Both the position numbers and the translations under genes were made by a program. This document shows, piece after piece, positions 46,487-53,322 of a stretch of DNA of 64,000 nucleotides; within the stretch, counting starts at the first letter, position 1, and each line of letters begins with the position of its first letter. The stretch is from contig NZ_VIVR01000001.1 in NCBI RefSeq assembly GCF_007828955.1, positions 1,488,001 to 1,552,000 on the forward strand, given 5' to 3'. Origin of the DNA: Kitasatospora atroaurantiaca. Its GTDB lineage: Bacteria; Actinomycetota; Actinomycetes; Streptomycetales; Streptomycetaceae. The notes under the pieces are model-generated. The model ran no database searches. It was given only the letters and a program-made list of their open reading frames with translations, and was not told the origin of the DNA.

Positions 46487-47533
46487 ATGGCTACTGCTGC
46501 CTCGCCCGCTTCCCTCGGTTTCCGGATGCCCGCCGAGTGGCACCCCCACGAGCGCACCTGGATGGCGTTCCCGACCGACAACCCGACCTTCGACACCCCC
46601 GAGCACCTGCACAACTCCCGGGAGGCGTGGGCCAAGGTCGCGAACACCATCGTCCGGTACGAGCCGGTCACGATGATCGTCAACACCGGTGAGCTGGAGG
46701 ACGCGCGCCGCTACGTCTCGGCGGAGGTCGAGCTGGTCGAGCGCCCGCTGGACGACGCCTGGATGCGCGACATCGGCCCGACCTTCCTGATCAGCGGTCA
46801 GGGCGAACTGGCTGCGACGGACTGGGTGTTCAACGGCTGGGGCGCACAGTCCTGGGCCCGCTGGGACAACGACCAGCACATCGCGGAGCACATCACCGAG
46901 CTGACGGGCGTCCGGCGCTTCGCCTCCGAGCTGATCAACGAGGGCGGCGGCATCCACGTCGACGGCGAGGGCACCGTCCTGGTCACCGAGACCGTCCAGC
47001 TCGGCGAGGGCCGCAACTTCGACTGGACGAAGGAGGCCGTCGAGGCGGAGCTCAACGCCCAGCTCGGCACCTCCAAGGTCATCTGGCTGCCGCGCGGACT
47101 CACCCGCGACTACGACGAGTTCGGCACCCGCGGCCACATCGACATCGTCGCCTCCTTCGTCAAGCCCGGCGTGGTCGTGGCCCACGTCCAGCCGGACCCG
47201 GCCCACCCCGACCACGAGGTCTGCAAGGAGCTCGTCGCGATCCTCCGCACCTCGACGGACGCCGCCGGCCGCCAGCTGGAGGTCATCGAGCTCCCCGCGC
47301 CGACCGTCCTGAACGACGAGGACGGCGAGCCGGTCGACTACTCCTACATCAACCACTACGTCGCCAACGGCGCGGTCATCCTCTGCGCGTTCAACGACCC
47401 GCGCGACCAGGTCGCGGCGAGCATCCTGGGCGACGCCTACCCCGACCGCAAGGTGGAACTGGTCGACGCCCGCGAGATCTTCGCCAACGGCGGCGGCATC
47501 CACTGCATCACCCAGCAGCAGCCGAAGGCCTGA
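46487..47533 (+). CDS. aguA: Agmatine deiminase
   Basis: The 348-residue enzyme converts agmatine to N-carbamoylputrescine and ammonia in the polyamine/arginine pathway. The family landmarks are present: MPAEWHPHERTWMAFP near the start, DDAWMRDIGPTFL, NEGGGIHVDGEG, GHIDIVASF, and catalytic Cys340 in GGGIHCITQQQ. The start is ATG 46487; a TTG nine bases upstream is an alternative. It is the last gene of the operon and is followed by a strong terminator. No separate N-carbamoylputrescine amidase gene is seen in the window, which fits the urease-like protein taking that step. Confidence 0.95.
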   Translation: MATAASPASLGFRMPAEWHPHERTWMAFPTDNPTFDTPEHLHNSREAWAKVANTIVRYEPVTMIVNTGELEDARRYVSAEVELVERPLDDAWMRDIGPTFLISGQGELAATDWVFNGWGAQSWARWDNDQHIAEHITELTGVRRFASELINEGGGIHVDGEGTVLVTETVQLGEGRNFDWTKEAVEAELNAQLGTSKVIWLPRGLTRDYDEFGTRGHIDIVASFVKPGVVVAHVQPDPAHPDHEVCKELVAILRTSTDAAGRQLEVIELPAPTVLNDEDGEPVDYSYINHYVANGAVILCAFNDPRDQVAASILGDAYPDRKVELVDAREIFANGGGIHCITQQQPKA

Positions 47534-47568
47534 CGGCCGGCACCGTCCGATCGCTGCCCCGCCTCAAC

Positions 47569-47623
47569 GCCGGAGCCGGACCCGTCCTGCACCTGAAGGT
47601 GCCTGACGTGGTCCGGCTCCGGC
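47569..47623. terminator. Bidirectional terminator of the urease operon and DoxX gene
   Basis: GCCGGAGCCGGACC (47569-47582) and GGTCCGGCTCCGGC (47610-47623) are perfect 14-base arms. A nested GCACCT-GA-AGGTGC hairpin sits in the loop. It separates convergent genes. Confidence 0.88.
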
Positions 47624-47664
47624 CGTTTCCGGGACGGCTCCGTCGGACGGGGCCCGGCCGCGGC

Positions 47665-48012
47665 TCAGGCGGCGAACCCCAGTGCCAGGGCGCCGACCAC
47701 CGGTGCCATGTACAGCAGCGGGAACGCGGCGTGGGAGTACCACCGGGCCCGGATCACGGTGACGACCGCCCCGGCGAAGTACAGCACCAGGCCGATCCCG
47801 GCCAGGACGCCGATGACGGGCACGAACAGGCCGACCAACAGGCCCGCAGCCCCCGCGGCCTTGGCCGCACCGAGCCACAGCCACCACGACTGGGGGACGC
47901 TGTAGTCGGCCAAGGGCTGCACGACCCACTGGGCGCGGAAGAAGACGGAGCCGGCCGAGAAGCCCGCCATGATGGCGGCCAGGACGGTGACGACGACGTA
48001 GGCGGTGAACAT
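47665..48012 (-). CDS. DoxX-family membrane protein
   Basis: The 115-residue protein has four membrane helices with WWLWLGAAKAAGAAGLLVGLF, typical of DoxX-like proteins linked to quinone/thiol oxidative stress. ATG 48012 has an AGGAGC site. Its promoter carries the same TGTCACA-N16-GGTC arrangement as the sigJ gene, so it is a probable target of that ECF41 sigma factor; DoxX genes are among known genomic partners of ECF41 factors. Confidence 0.88.
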   Translation of the reverse strand: MFTAYVVVTVLAAIMAGFSAGSVFFRAQWVVQPLADYSVPQSWWLWLGAAKAAGAAGLLVGLFVPVIGVLAGIGLVLYFAGAVVTVIRARWYSHAAFPLLYMAPVVGALALGFAA

Positions 48013-48082
48013 CGAAGGTGCTCCTATCGGGCGTGTGCCGGTGCGGCTTGCCCCGGCCGGGGTCTTGCGTTCTCGCTTCTAT

Positions 48083-48109
48083 GACCCGCCACAGCGCAGA
48101 AATGTGACA
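48083..48109 (-). promoter_or_regulatory. ECF41 (SigJ)-type promoter of the DoxX gene
   Basis: On the minus strand TGTCACA is followed after exactly 16 bases by GGTC. The known ECF41 motif is TGTCACA-N16-CGTC; the same variant GGTC occurs before sigJ. The predicted leader is about 65 bases. Confidence 0.75.
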
Positions 48110-48233
48110 GGCGATGGGCATCAATCCGCGCGCATCAGTACCCGCTCCGTCCTTCCGGCGGCAAAGGCGGCCCTGGACCAGGCTGCTGACGAACAGTGAG
48201 TCGCCGGCATCCGAACCAGTCCCTGACACTTCC

Positions 48234-49073
48234 TCAGTCGTTCCACACCGCAGCCATGGTCGCCGCGTAGGCATCCGCCTCGGCGCGTCCCGCGCGTGCG
48301 GCGGCAGCCCTGCGCGCAGGGTCGAGGAGATTGCGGCCCATCGCGCGGCGTGCAGCGTCGCCCGGGACCGCCAGCGCGACCTCGGCCCCGTCCCGCGTCA
48401 ACTCCGCAGCCTGCCGGGCCGTGCTCGGCATCGGCCCCGGGCCCTTGGGGATCGGGGCGATGATGGCGACCCGCCGGTGGCCGCTCGCCAGGTCGGCGTT
48501 GGCTGTCGATCGGATGCCGCCGTCGACCAACCGCCGCTGTCCCAAGGTGATCGGCGGCCACACGAGCGGCACCGCGCAGCTCGCTGCGACGGCCAGGGGC
48601 AGGCTGACTCCGCTACCTGAATCAAAAACGGTCAACTCGCCCGTACGCGCGTCCACGGCAGCCACCTTCAGTGGTCGGCCAGGCCAGTCGCGCACCGGCA
48701 GCAGCGTGCCGATGGCCTCGTGGACGTCACTCTCCGGCACCGTACGAGCGCCAAGGGCCGCCCGCCCCAGGCGCCTTACCGCGATCTCCGGATTCCGCGA
48801 ACCGAGTGCCGCCCACAGGAACCTGGCCGTCTGGCCGAGAGTGACCCGCACGGTGACTCCGCCGTCCGGACCACCCAGCTGCTCCTCGTAGAGCTCCTCG
48901 ACCGAGCGCCCCGACGCCAACTGCGCGCCGATCAGCGAACCCGCGGACGTGCCGATCACCAGGTCCGCAGCCGTGAGGTCGACACCGGCGTCGGCCAGGC
49001 CGGCCAGCATGCCGATCGCCCATGCTCCCCCGACGAGACCGCCACCGCCCAGCACCAGGGCTCTGTCCGTCAT
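48234..49073 (-). CDS. Patatin-like phospholipase family protein
   Basis: The 279-residue lipid acyl hydrolase has the patatin signature: oxyanion GGGGLVGGAW (residues 9-18), nucleophile Ser43 in GTSAGS and the dyad Asp in LVDGGIRS. No signal peptide is present, so it acts on cytoplasmic or inner-leaflet lipids. ATG 49073 has a GGAAGG site. It is divergent from a TetR regulator (49184), with two palindromes between them, and is probably repressed by that protein. Confidence 0.9.
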   Translation of the reverse strand: MTDRALVLGGGGLVGGAWAIGMLAGLADAGVDLTAADLVIGTSAGSLIGAQLASGRSVEELYEEQLGGPDGGVTVRVTLGQTARFLWAALGSRNPEIAVRRLGRAALGARTVPESDVHEAIGTLLPVRDWPGRPLKVAAVDARTGELTVFDSGSGVSLPLAVAASCAVPLVWPPITLGQRRLVDGGIRSTANADLASGHRRVAIIAPIPKGPGPMPSTARQAAELTRDGAEVALAVPGDAARRAMGRNLLDPARRAAAARAGRAEADAYAATMAAVWND

Positions 49074-49106
49074 GTCCTTCCGTCCCCTCCGCAGTCGGAC
49101 TGAAGT

Positions 49107-49120
49107 GGGGACAGCTCCCC
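49107..49120. promoter_or_regulatory. Palindromic operator A, patatin/TetR intergenic region
   Basis: GGGGACAGCTCCCC is an inverted repeat with arms GGGGA/G and CTCCCC, similar in sequence to the site at 49149. It lies 34 bases upstream of the patatin start. Confidence 0.55.
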
Positions 49121-49148
49121 GCTTCCGGCGCCGACGATATCATCTCAT

Positions 49149-49166
49149 CCGGGGAGTGCTCCCCGG
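49149..49166. promoter_or_regulatory. Palindromic operator B, patatin/TetR intergenic region
   Basis: CCGGGGAG-TG-CTCCCCGG has perfect eight-base arms and lies 18 bases before the tetR start, a position suited to autorepression. Confidence 0.65.
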
Positions 49167-49183
49167 TTCCGGAAGGAGACAGG

Positions 49184-49864
49184 ATGAACGTCGGCGAACG
49201 CGAGCCGTCACCGCTGCGGCGCGATGCCCGGCGCAACCGGGAGCTGCTGACCGCAGCCGCCCGGAACGTCTTTGCCGACCAAGGGCTGGACGCACCCCTG
49301 GACGAGATCGCCCGACGGGCCGGCGTCGGAAACGCCACCCTGTACCGGCACTTCCCGAACCGGGCGGCACTCATCGAGGCGGTCTTCCACGCGCTCCTGA
49401 CAGAGACATCGGTGGCCTGCGAAACAGCGCGGGAGAGCGAAGACGCCTGGGCCGGCCTCGCGGCGTACCTCGATCTCGTGCTCGCGGGCCTGGCCGCCGA
49501 CCGTGGCGCCAACGACCTCATGACCACCGGGGTTCAAGGAATCCCCTCGCTGGAGGCCCTCCACGTCCAGAACCGGGAAACCATCCACGTCCTGGTCGGG
49601 CGCGCGCAGCAACAAGGCGCGATGCGCGACGACATCACTGCGGAGGACCTGCTCTTCGCCTTGGCCGCCCTCGGCCGAGCCGTGCCCGCCCTGACCGCCA
49701 CCGCCCCCGACGCCTGGCGTCGCTACCTCGCCCTCCTCCTCGACGGCCTACGCGCCGAGGTGGCCGGCCCCCTCCCCGCGACGCCCCTCACCCCCGAGGA
49801 ACTCGGCGCCGTCCTGAGCGACCTGGGCCCGCACCGGGCACGCCAGAACCCGTCCACGGACTGA
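49184..49864 (+). CDS. TetR-family transcriptional regulator
   Basis: A 226-residue TetR protein. The N-terminal helix-turn-helix is DAPLDEIARRAGVGNATLYRHFPNR (about 38-62), followed by an all-helical ligand domain of the TetR_C_33 kind (SBD-like in Streptomyces). ATG 49184 has a GGAAGGAG site. An upstream extension of the frame crosses the promoter and operators and is rejected. It probably represses itself and the divergent patatin gene. Confidence 0.92.
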   Translation: MNVGEREPSPLRRDARRNRELLTAAARNVFADQGLDAPLDEIARRAGVGNATLYRHFPNRAALIEAVFHALLTETSVACETARESEDAWAGLAAYLDLVLAGLAADRGANDLMTTGVQGIPSLEALHVQNRETIHVLVGRAQQQGAMRDDITAEDLLFALAALGRAVPALTATAPDAWRRYLALLLDGLRAEVAGPLPATPLTPEELGAVLSDLGPHRARQNPSTD

Positions 49865-49933
49865 GCATCACGCCCCGCTCACCGCGTTGGCCGGCCCGGG
49901 CCCCCGAAGCCACCCGGGCCGGCAGCCTGGGCC

Positions 49934-49975
49934 GTCAGTCGTCAGTCGTCAGTCGTCAGTCGTCAGTCGTCAGTC
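49934..49975. repeat. Heptanucleotide tandem repeat (GTCAGTC x6)
   Basis: Six exact copies of GTCAGTC run from 49934 to 49975. The last copy contains the sigJ stop codon (complement of TCA at 49970-49972) and the last Asp codon; the other copies lie just downstream of sigJ. Confidence 0.95.
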
Positions 49976-50854
49976 GTCCAGGATGGTCAGGTCGAGTGAG
50001 CTCAGGCGCTCGGGGTCGGCGAGCAGGTTGATTTCGACGATCTTCCCGCCCGCGATCGTGAAGCCCATGACCGAGAACGGCTGTCCTCCCGGAGCCGTGA
50101 CGACGCCCGCGGCTCCGTTCACCAGTGCCGGTCGTGCGAACTCGGCGAACCGTCCGAAGGTGAGCGCCCGCCCGGCCACCGCCCGGGCACCGCGCACCAG
50201 CTTGGACACGCCCGCAAGCGAATCGCCGGTGTCGGCTCGCAGCACGACGTCCGGGTCGAGCAGCGCGAGGAGAGCGTCGAAGTCACCGCTGCGCGAGGCG
50301 GCGAGGAAGGCGTCGACGACCTCGCGCTGGCGGCCGAGGTCGGTGTCGGGAGTGGCCGCTCCCTGCACCCGGCGGCGTGCGCGGCTGGCGAGCTGCCTGG
50401 CCGCGGTCGGCGAGCGGTCCACGATGGGGGCGATCTCGTCGAAGGGCACGGCGAACATGTCGTGCAGCACGAACGCGAGCCGCTCGGCGGGAGGCAGGGT
50501 CTCCAGGACCACGAGCAGGGCCAGGCCGACAGAGTCGGCCAGCAGGGCCTCGTACTCGGGGTCGACCCCGTCCGCGCTGCTGACGATCGGGTCGGGCACG
50601 TGCACGTCGTCCAGGGACTCCTCGCGCCGTGTCCTGCGCGAACGCAGCATGTTCAGCGCCACCCGGGCGACGACCGTGGTCAGCCAGCCGCCCAGGTTCT
50701 CGACCTCACTGGGGTCGGAGTGGTGGAGCCGGAGCCACGCCTCCTGGACGGCATCGTCCGCCTCGCTCAGCGAGCCGAGCATCCGGTAGGCCACCGCCCT
50801 CAGGTGGGTGCGGTGCGCCTCGAATCGCTCCGCCAGAAATTCGTTCTCGTCCAT
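49970..50854 (-). CDS. sigJ: ECF41 (SigJ-type) RNA polymerase sigma factor with SnoaL-like C-terminal domain
   Basis: The 294-residue factor has sigma region 2 (FEAHRTHLRAVAYRMLGSLSEADDAVQEAWLRL, 12-44), region 4 (about 110-165, LPPAERLAFVLHDMFAVPFDEIA) and a fused SnoaL-like domain (about 175-285). In ECF41 factors this extension replaces an anti-sigma factor; the INLLADPERL segment corresponds to their conserved NPDKL motif. ATG 50854 has a GGGAG site. A TGTCACA-N16-GGTC promoter upstream suggests autoregulation. A carboxymuconolactone decarboxylase remnant lies divergently next to it, the usual ECF41 partner. Confidence 0.93.
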   Translation of the reverse strand: MDENEFLAERFEAHRTHLRAVAYRMLGSLSEADDAVQEAWLRLHHSDPSEVENLGGWLTTVVARVALNMLRSRRTRREESLDDVHVPDPIVSSADGVDPEYEALLADSVGLALLVVLETLPPAERLAFVLHDMFAVPFDEIAPIVDRSPTAARQLASRARRRVQGAATPDTDLGRQREVVDAFLAASRSGDFDALLALLDPDVVLRADTGDSLAGVSKLVRGARAVAGRALTFGRFAEFARPALVNGAAGVVTAPGGQPFSVMGFTIAGGKIVEINLLADPERLSSLDLTILDD

Positions 50855-50890
50855 CGGTCACACTCCCTCGTCTCGCCGTGTCACCTCACT

Positions 50891-50917
50891 GACCGACGAA
50901 ACCCGGCCGATGTGACA
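50891..50917 (-). promoter_or_regulatory. ECF41 (SigJ)-type promoter of sigJ
   Basis: On the minus strand TGTCACA is followed after exactly 16 bases by GGTC, the same as before the DoxX gene. The start codon lies about 37 bases downstream. Confidence 0.75.
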
Positions 50918-50942
50918 GGCACAGCAGACCGGCTGGAGTTCG

Positions 50943-51086
50943 GGTCACCGGTTCAGCACAGACCTGGAAATGATCGGCGTGACCAACCTCTTCAACCGCC
51001 TCAACGCCACCACCAAGCAGCCCGCCGGCGCGAGCTGGTGGTCCGGCACGTTTCCGTACGGAGGTACTCCTCCCGGAGGAGTGTGA
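50943..51086 (+). pseudogene. Carboxymuconolactone decarboxylase family protein, C-terminal remnant
   Basis: The frame contains LEMIGVTNLFNRLNATTKQP then AGASWW and a stop at 51084-51086. This resembles the end of AhpD-like/carboxymuconolactone decarboxylase proteins. An in-frame stop at 50913-50915 and the absence of the CxxC core show that the body of the gene is gone. Such genes are the standard neighbours and targets of ECF41 sigma factors, and sigJ is adjacent and divergent. The homology covers only about 22 residues. Confidence 0.55.
51066..51082. promoter_or_regulatory. Perfect palindrome upstream of the protease gene
   Basis: ACTCCTCC-C-GGAGGAGT has perfect eight-base arms and overlaps the end of the decarboxylase remnant, 118 bases before the protease start. 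It may be a hairpin or operator. Confidence 0.4.
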
Positions 51087-51199
51087 GCCCGTTCGGCGGT
51101 TCGCAGGGTCCTCCGCGTCGCCGCTGCCCGGAATCTCCGGGAGGCTCACCTTGAACTCGCCGCCCCAGAAGGCGTGGCAAGCAAGGTGAAAGGATCACC

Positions 51200-52009
51200 A
51201 TGACCTACTCCGACAGCGCCGCACAGAACCATCGAATCCTGAACTGCGTCCCGTCCCGCGACACCGACCGGGACTGGCAGCCCCGCCACGCCGTCGAGGC
51301 GGGGCTGCTGGCGGAAGCGCCCGCGGCGGCCCCGAGCCACGTGGATCTCCGAGAGCCCTGGTGGCATATCGGCAACCAGGAGTCCACGGGCTCCTGCGTG
51401 GGGTGGGCGACCGCCGACTCCGTCCTTCGCTGGTGCTTCGTCAAGGCCCACCGGCTGCGCCAGGATGATCCTCTGTCGGTCCGCTACGTCTGGATGGCCT
51501 CCAAGGAGACCGACCAGTTCATCAGTCAGCCGACGACCTTCGTCGAGGAGGCGGGCACCAGCCTGAAGGCGGCTCTCGACGTCGCCCGGAAGTTCGGGGT
51601 GGTACGCGACGCGGAACTGCCGTTCAAGCCCCCTCCGCTGCTGTTTCCCGGGTCCACGGCCGGTTTCTATGCCCGTGCCGCGCAGCGGCGGGTGGCCGCG
51701 TACTTCAACCTGGGCCGGAATCTGGACGAGTGGCGCAGATGGCTGGCATCCGGCAGTGGCCCGATCCTGGTCCGACTCGACGTCGACCGGACCTGGGACG
51801 ACGCGCGCGACACGGACGGCAACCTCGACGTCTACAAGCAGGAGACCGTCCGGGGCGGCCATGCCGTCGCCCTCGTGGGGTACACCGCCGACCGGCGTTT
51901 CATCGTCCGGAACAGCTGGGGCACCGACTGGGGGCGTGACGGCTACGGCTTCGCGTCGGAGGGGTACGCGCAGCAGGCGTTCACCGAGGCCTACGGCGTG
52001 TCCGTCTGA
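51200..52009 (+). CDS. C1 (papain-like) cysteine peptidase family protein
   Basis: The 269-residue protein has the papain catalytic set: Gln60 and Cys66 (NQESTGSCVGWA), His221 (GGHAVALVGY) and Asn238 (VRNSWGTDWG). The order and spacing match C1A peptidases, but there is no signal peptide or propeptide, so it may act in the cytoplasm or need another export route. An AAGG site precedes ATG 51200. Neighbours give no clear partner; 190 bases of spacer and remnants lie upstream. It could instead be a catalytically altered binding protein, but all four residues are kept. Confidence 0.9.
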   Translation: MTYSDSAAQNHRILNCVPSRDTDRDWQPRHAVEAGLLAEAPAAAPSHVDLREPWWHIGNQESTGSCVGWATADSVLRWCFVKAHRLRQDDPLSVRYVWMASKETDQFISQPTTFVEEAGTSLKAALDVARKFGVVRDAELPFKPPPLLFPGSTAGFYARAAQRRVAAYFNLGRNLDEWRRWLASGSGPILVRLDVDRTWDDARDTDGNLDVYKQETVRGGHAVALVGYTADRRFIVRNSWGTDWGRDGYGFASEGYAQQAFTEAYGVSV

Positions 52010-52072
52010 CACGAGCGCCGGTGGCCCGTGGCCGCACCGAACCGGCGGAGGGATCTGGGACTTGCCCCTGTG

Positions 52073-52522
52073 TCACTCCGCCGGTTCGGTGCGGCCGGTG
52101 AGGCGCTTGTGGCGCTGGCGCGCGGCCTGGGCGGAGCCGAGGCCGAGGTTGTAGGCGATCTGCTGCCAGGTCAGTCCTCGGCCGCGCGCCATTTCCAGCA
52201 GGCCGATCTCCAGTTCGTCGACCTCGGCGCGCGCCCACTGGACGAGGGCCAGGGCAGCGGCGAGGTCGTCCGCGTCGACCGGCGGCTCGCCCTCCTCGGG
52301 GAACTCCGTGCCGCCGGCCAGCAGGACCACCCGCCGCCAGGCATCCATCGGCCCCATCGGCATCCGCTGCTCCTCCCACCGTCTGCGGGAGTCGGCGTGC
52401 GCGTGGCGCTCGGTGATCCGGAAGAGCGCGGGGTACTGCCGCTTGGCGTGCGCCTCCGCGAGGTCCGGCCCGGCGAAGGGCCCGGAGAGCTGAGCGGCGC
52501 CGGGTGCGGTGTCTTCGGTCAT
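52073..52522 (-). CDS. Small helix-turn-helix DNA-binding protein
   Basis: The 149-residue product has a helical, acidic N-terminal part and a C-terminal helix-turn-helix, MARGRGLTWQQIAYNLGLGSAQAARQRHKRL (about 110-140), of the sigma-region-4/AsnC-like kind. It is probably a transcription factor. ATG 52522 lacks a ribosome-binding site but follows TACGGT by seven bases, so it is likely leaderless; a longer frame upstream runs through the promoter. It is divergent from the TetR gene at 52685. Confidence 0.75.
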   Translation of the reverse strand: MTEDTAPGAAQLSGPFAGPDLAEAHAKRQYPALFRITERHAHADSRRRWEEQRMPMGPMDAWRRVVLLAGGTEFPEEGEPPVDADDLAAALALVQWARAEVDELEIGLLEMARGRGLTWQQIAYNLGLGSAQAARQRHKRLTGRTEPAE

Positions 52523-52684
52523 GCTTCCCACCGTAGGTGGCAAGTCGATCGTTGACAACAACTCGTTCAAAACATCTTGTTCCCCTCCCGGGGCGGGCTA
52601 CGCGTCATCGCAGCGAGACCCTGGGTGAGCTGGCCGAAGCCGTATCGTGGGAGCGCCGGTCCGAGCAGCCAGGAGGAAGAGCAG

Positions 52685-53305
52685 ATGGCGGAGCCACGGG
52701 CGCGCCGTGCTGCGCGACCGCGTGAAGAGGTGTTCGCGGCCGCTCGCGCAGCGATCGCGGAGCACGGGCTCGCGAAGCTGACCATGGCCGGGCTCGGCAA
52801 ACAGCTCCAGATGAGCGCGGGGCATCTCCTCTACTACTTCGGCAGCAAGGACCAGCTGCTGCTGGAGACCCTGCGCTGGAGCGAGGAGCAGCTCGGCGAA
52901 CGCCGCCGGGCCGCGCTCGCGCGGGACGGCGCCAGCGTCTGGGACCGGCTGGCCGCGTACGCGGAGCTGTACCTGCCGGAGGGGCCCGGCGATCCGCGCT
53001 GGATCCTCTGGCTCGAGGTGTGGGGCCGGTCTCCGTCCAGTGCCGAGATCAGGCAGGGGCAGCTGGAGATCGAGGCGCCCTGGCAGGCCGAGCTGGTGGC
53101 GCTGATCGAGGAGGGCGTGGCGGCCGGCACGTTCGCGCCGAACGGTTCGCACGACCGGGCCGTGCAGATCCGGGCGCTGCTGGACGGGTTCGCGGTGCCG
53201 ATCGCAATCGGACTGCCGGGGGCACGCCGGGAGGAGGCCGCCGCGCAGGTGGCCTCCGTCGCGGCGGCGTTGCTCGGCGGCCGCCGAGGGCCCTCCCCCG
53301 TCTGA
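52685..53305 (+). CDS. TetR-family transcriptional regulator
   Basis: A 206-residue TetR protein with helix-turn-helix LAKLTMAGLGKQLQMSAGHLLYYFGSKDQLL (about 30-60) and a ligand-binding domain of the BetI/TetR_C_6 type. ATG 52685 has an AGGAGGAAG site. The divergent HTH gene and the AT-rich stretch at 52545-52580 (with TTGACA) mark its control region. The target is not evident. Confidence 0.9.
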   Translation: MAEPRARRAARPREEVFAAARAAIAEHGLAKLTMAGLGKQLQMSAGHLLYYFGSKDQLLLETLRWSEEQLGERRRAALARDGASVWDRLAAYAELYLPEGPGDPRWILWLEVWGRSPSSAEIRQGQLEIEAPWQAELVALIEEGVAAGTFAPNGSHDRAVQIRALLDGFAVPIAIGLPGARREEAAAQVASVAAALLGGRRGPSPV

Positions 53306-53322
53306 TCCGCTGCTACTCGGTA

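Noticed and set aside
44393..47503. Very long open frame antisense to the urease and agmatine deiminase genes
   Set aside because: High-GC codon bias leaves antisense frames open; the translation is Val/Gly/Asp-rich low complexity with no family resemblance, and the sense strand holds complete known enzymes.
48114..48199. Small reading frame between the DoxX and patatin genes
   Set aside because: About 28 Arg-rich codons with no ribosome-binding site, lying in the DoxX upstream region.
49934..49975. Possible CRISPR array
   Set aside because: The units are seven bases and directly adjacent, with no spacers and no cas genes; it is a simple tandem repeat.
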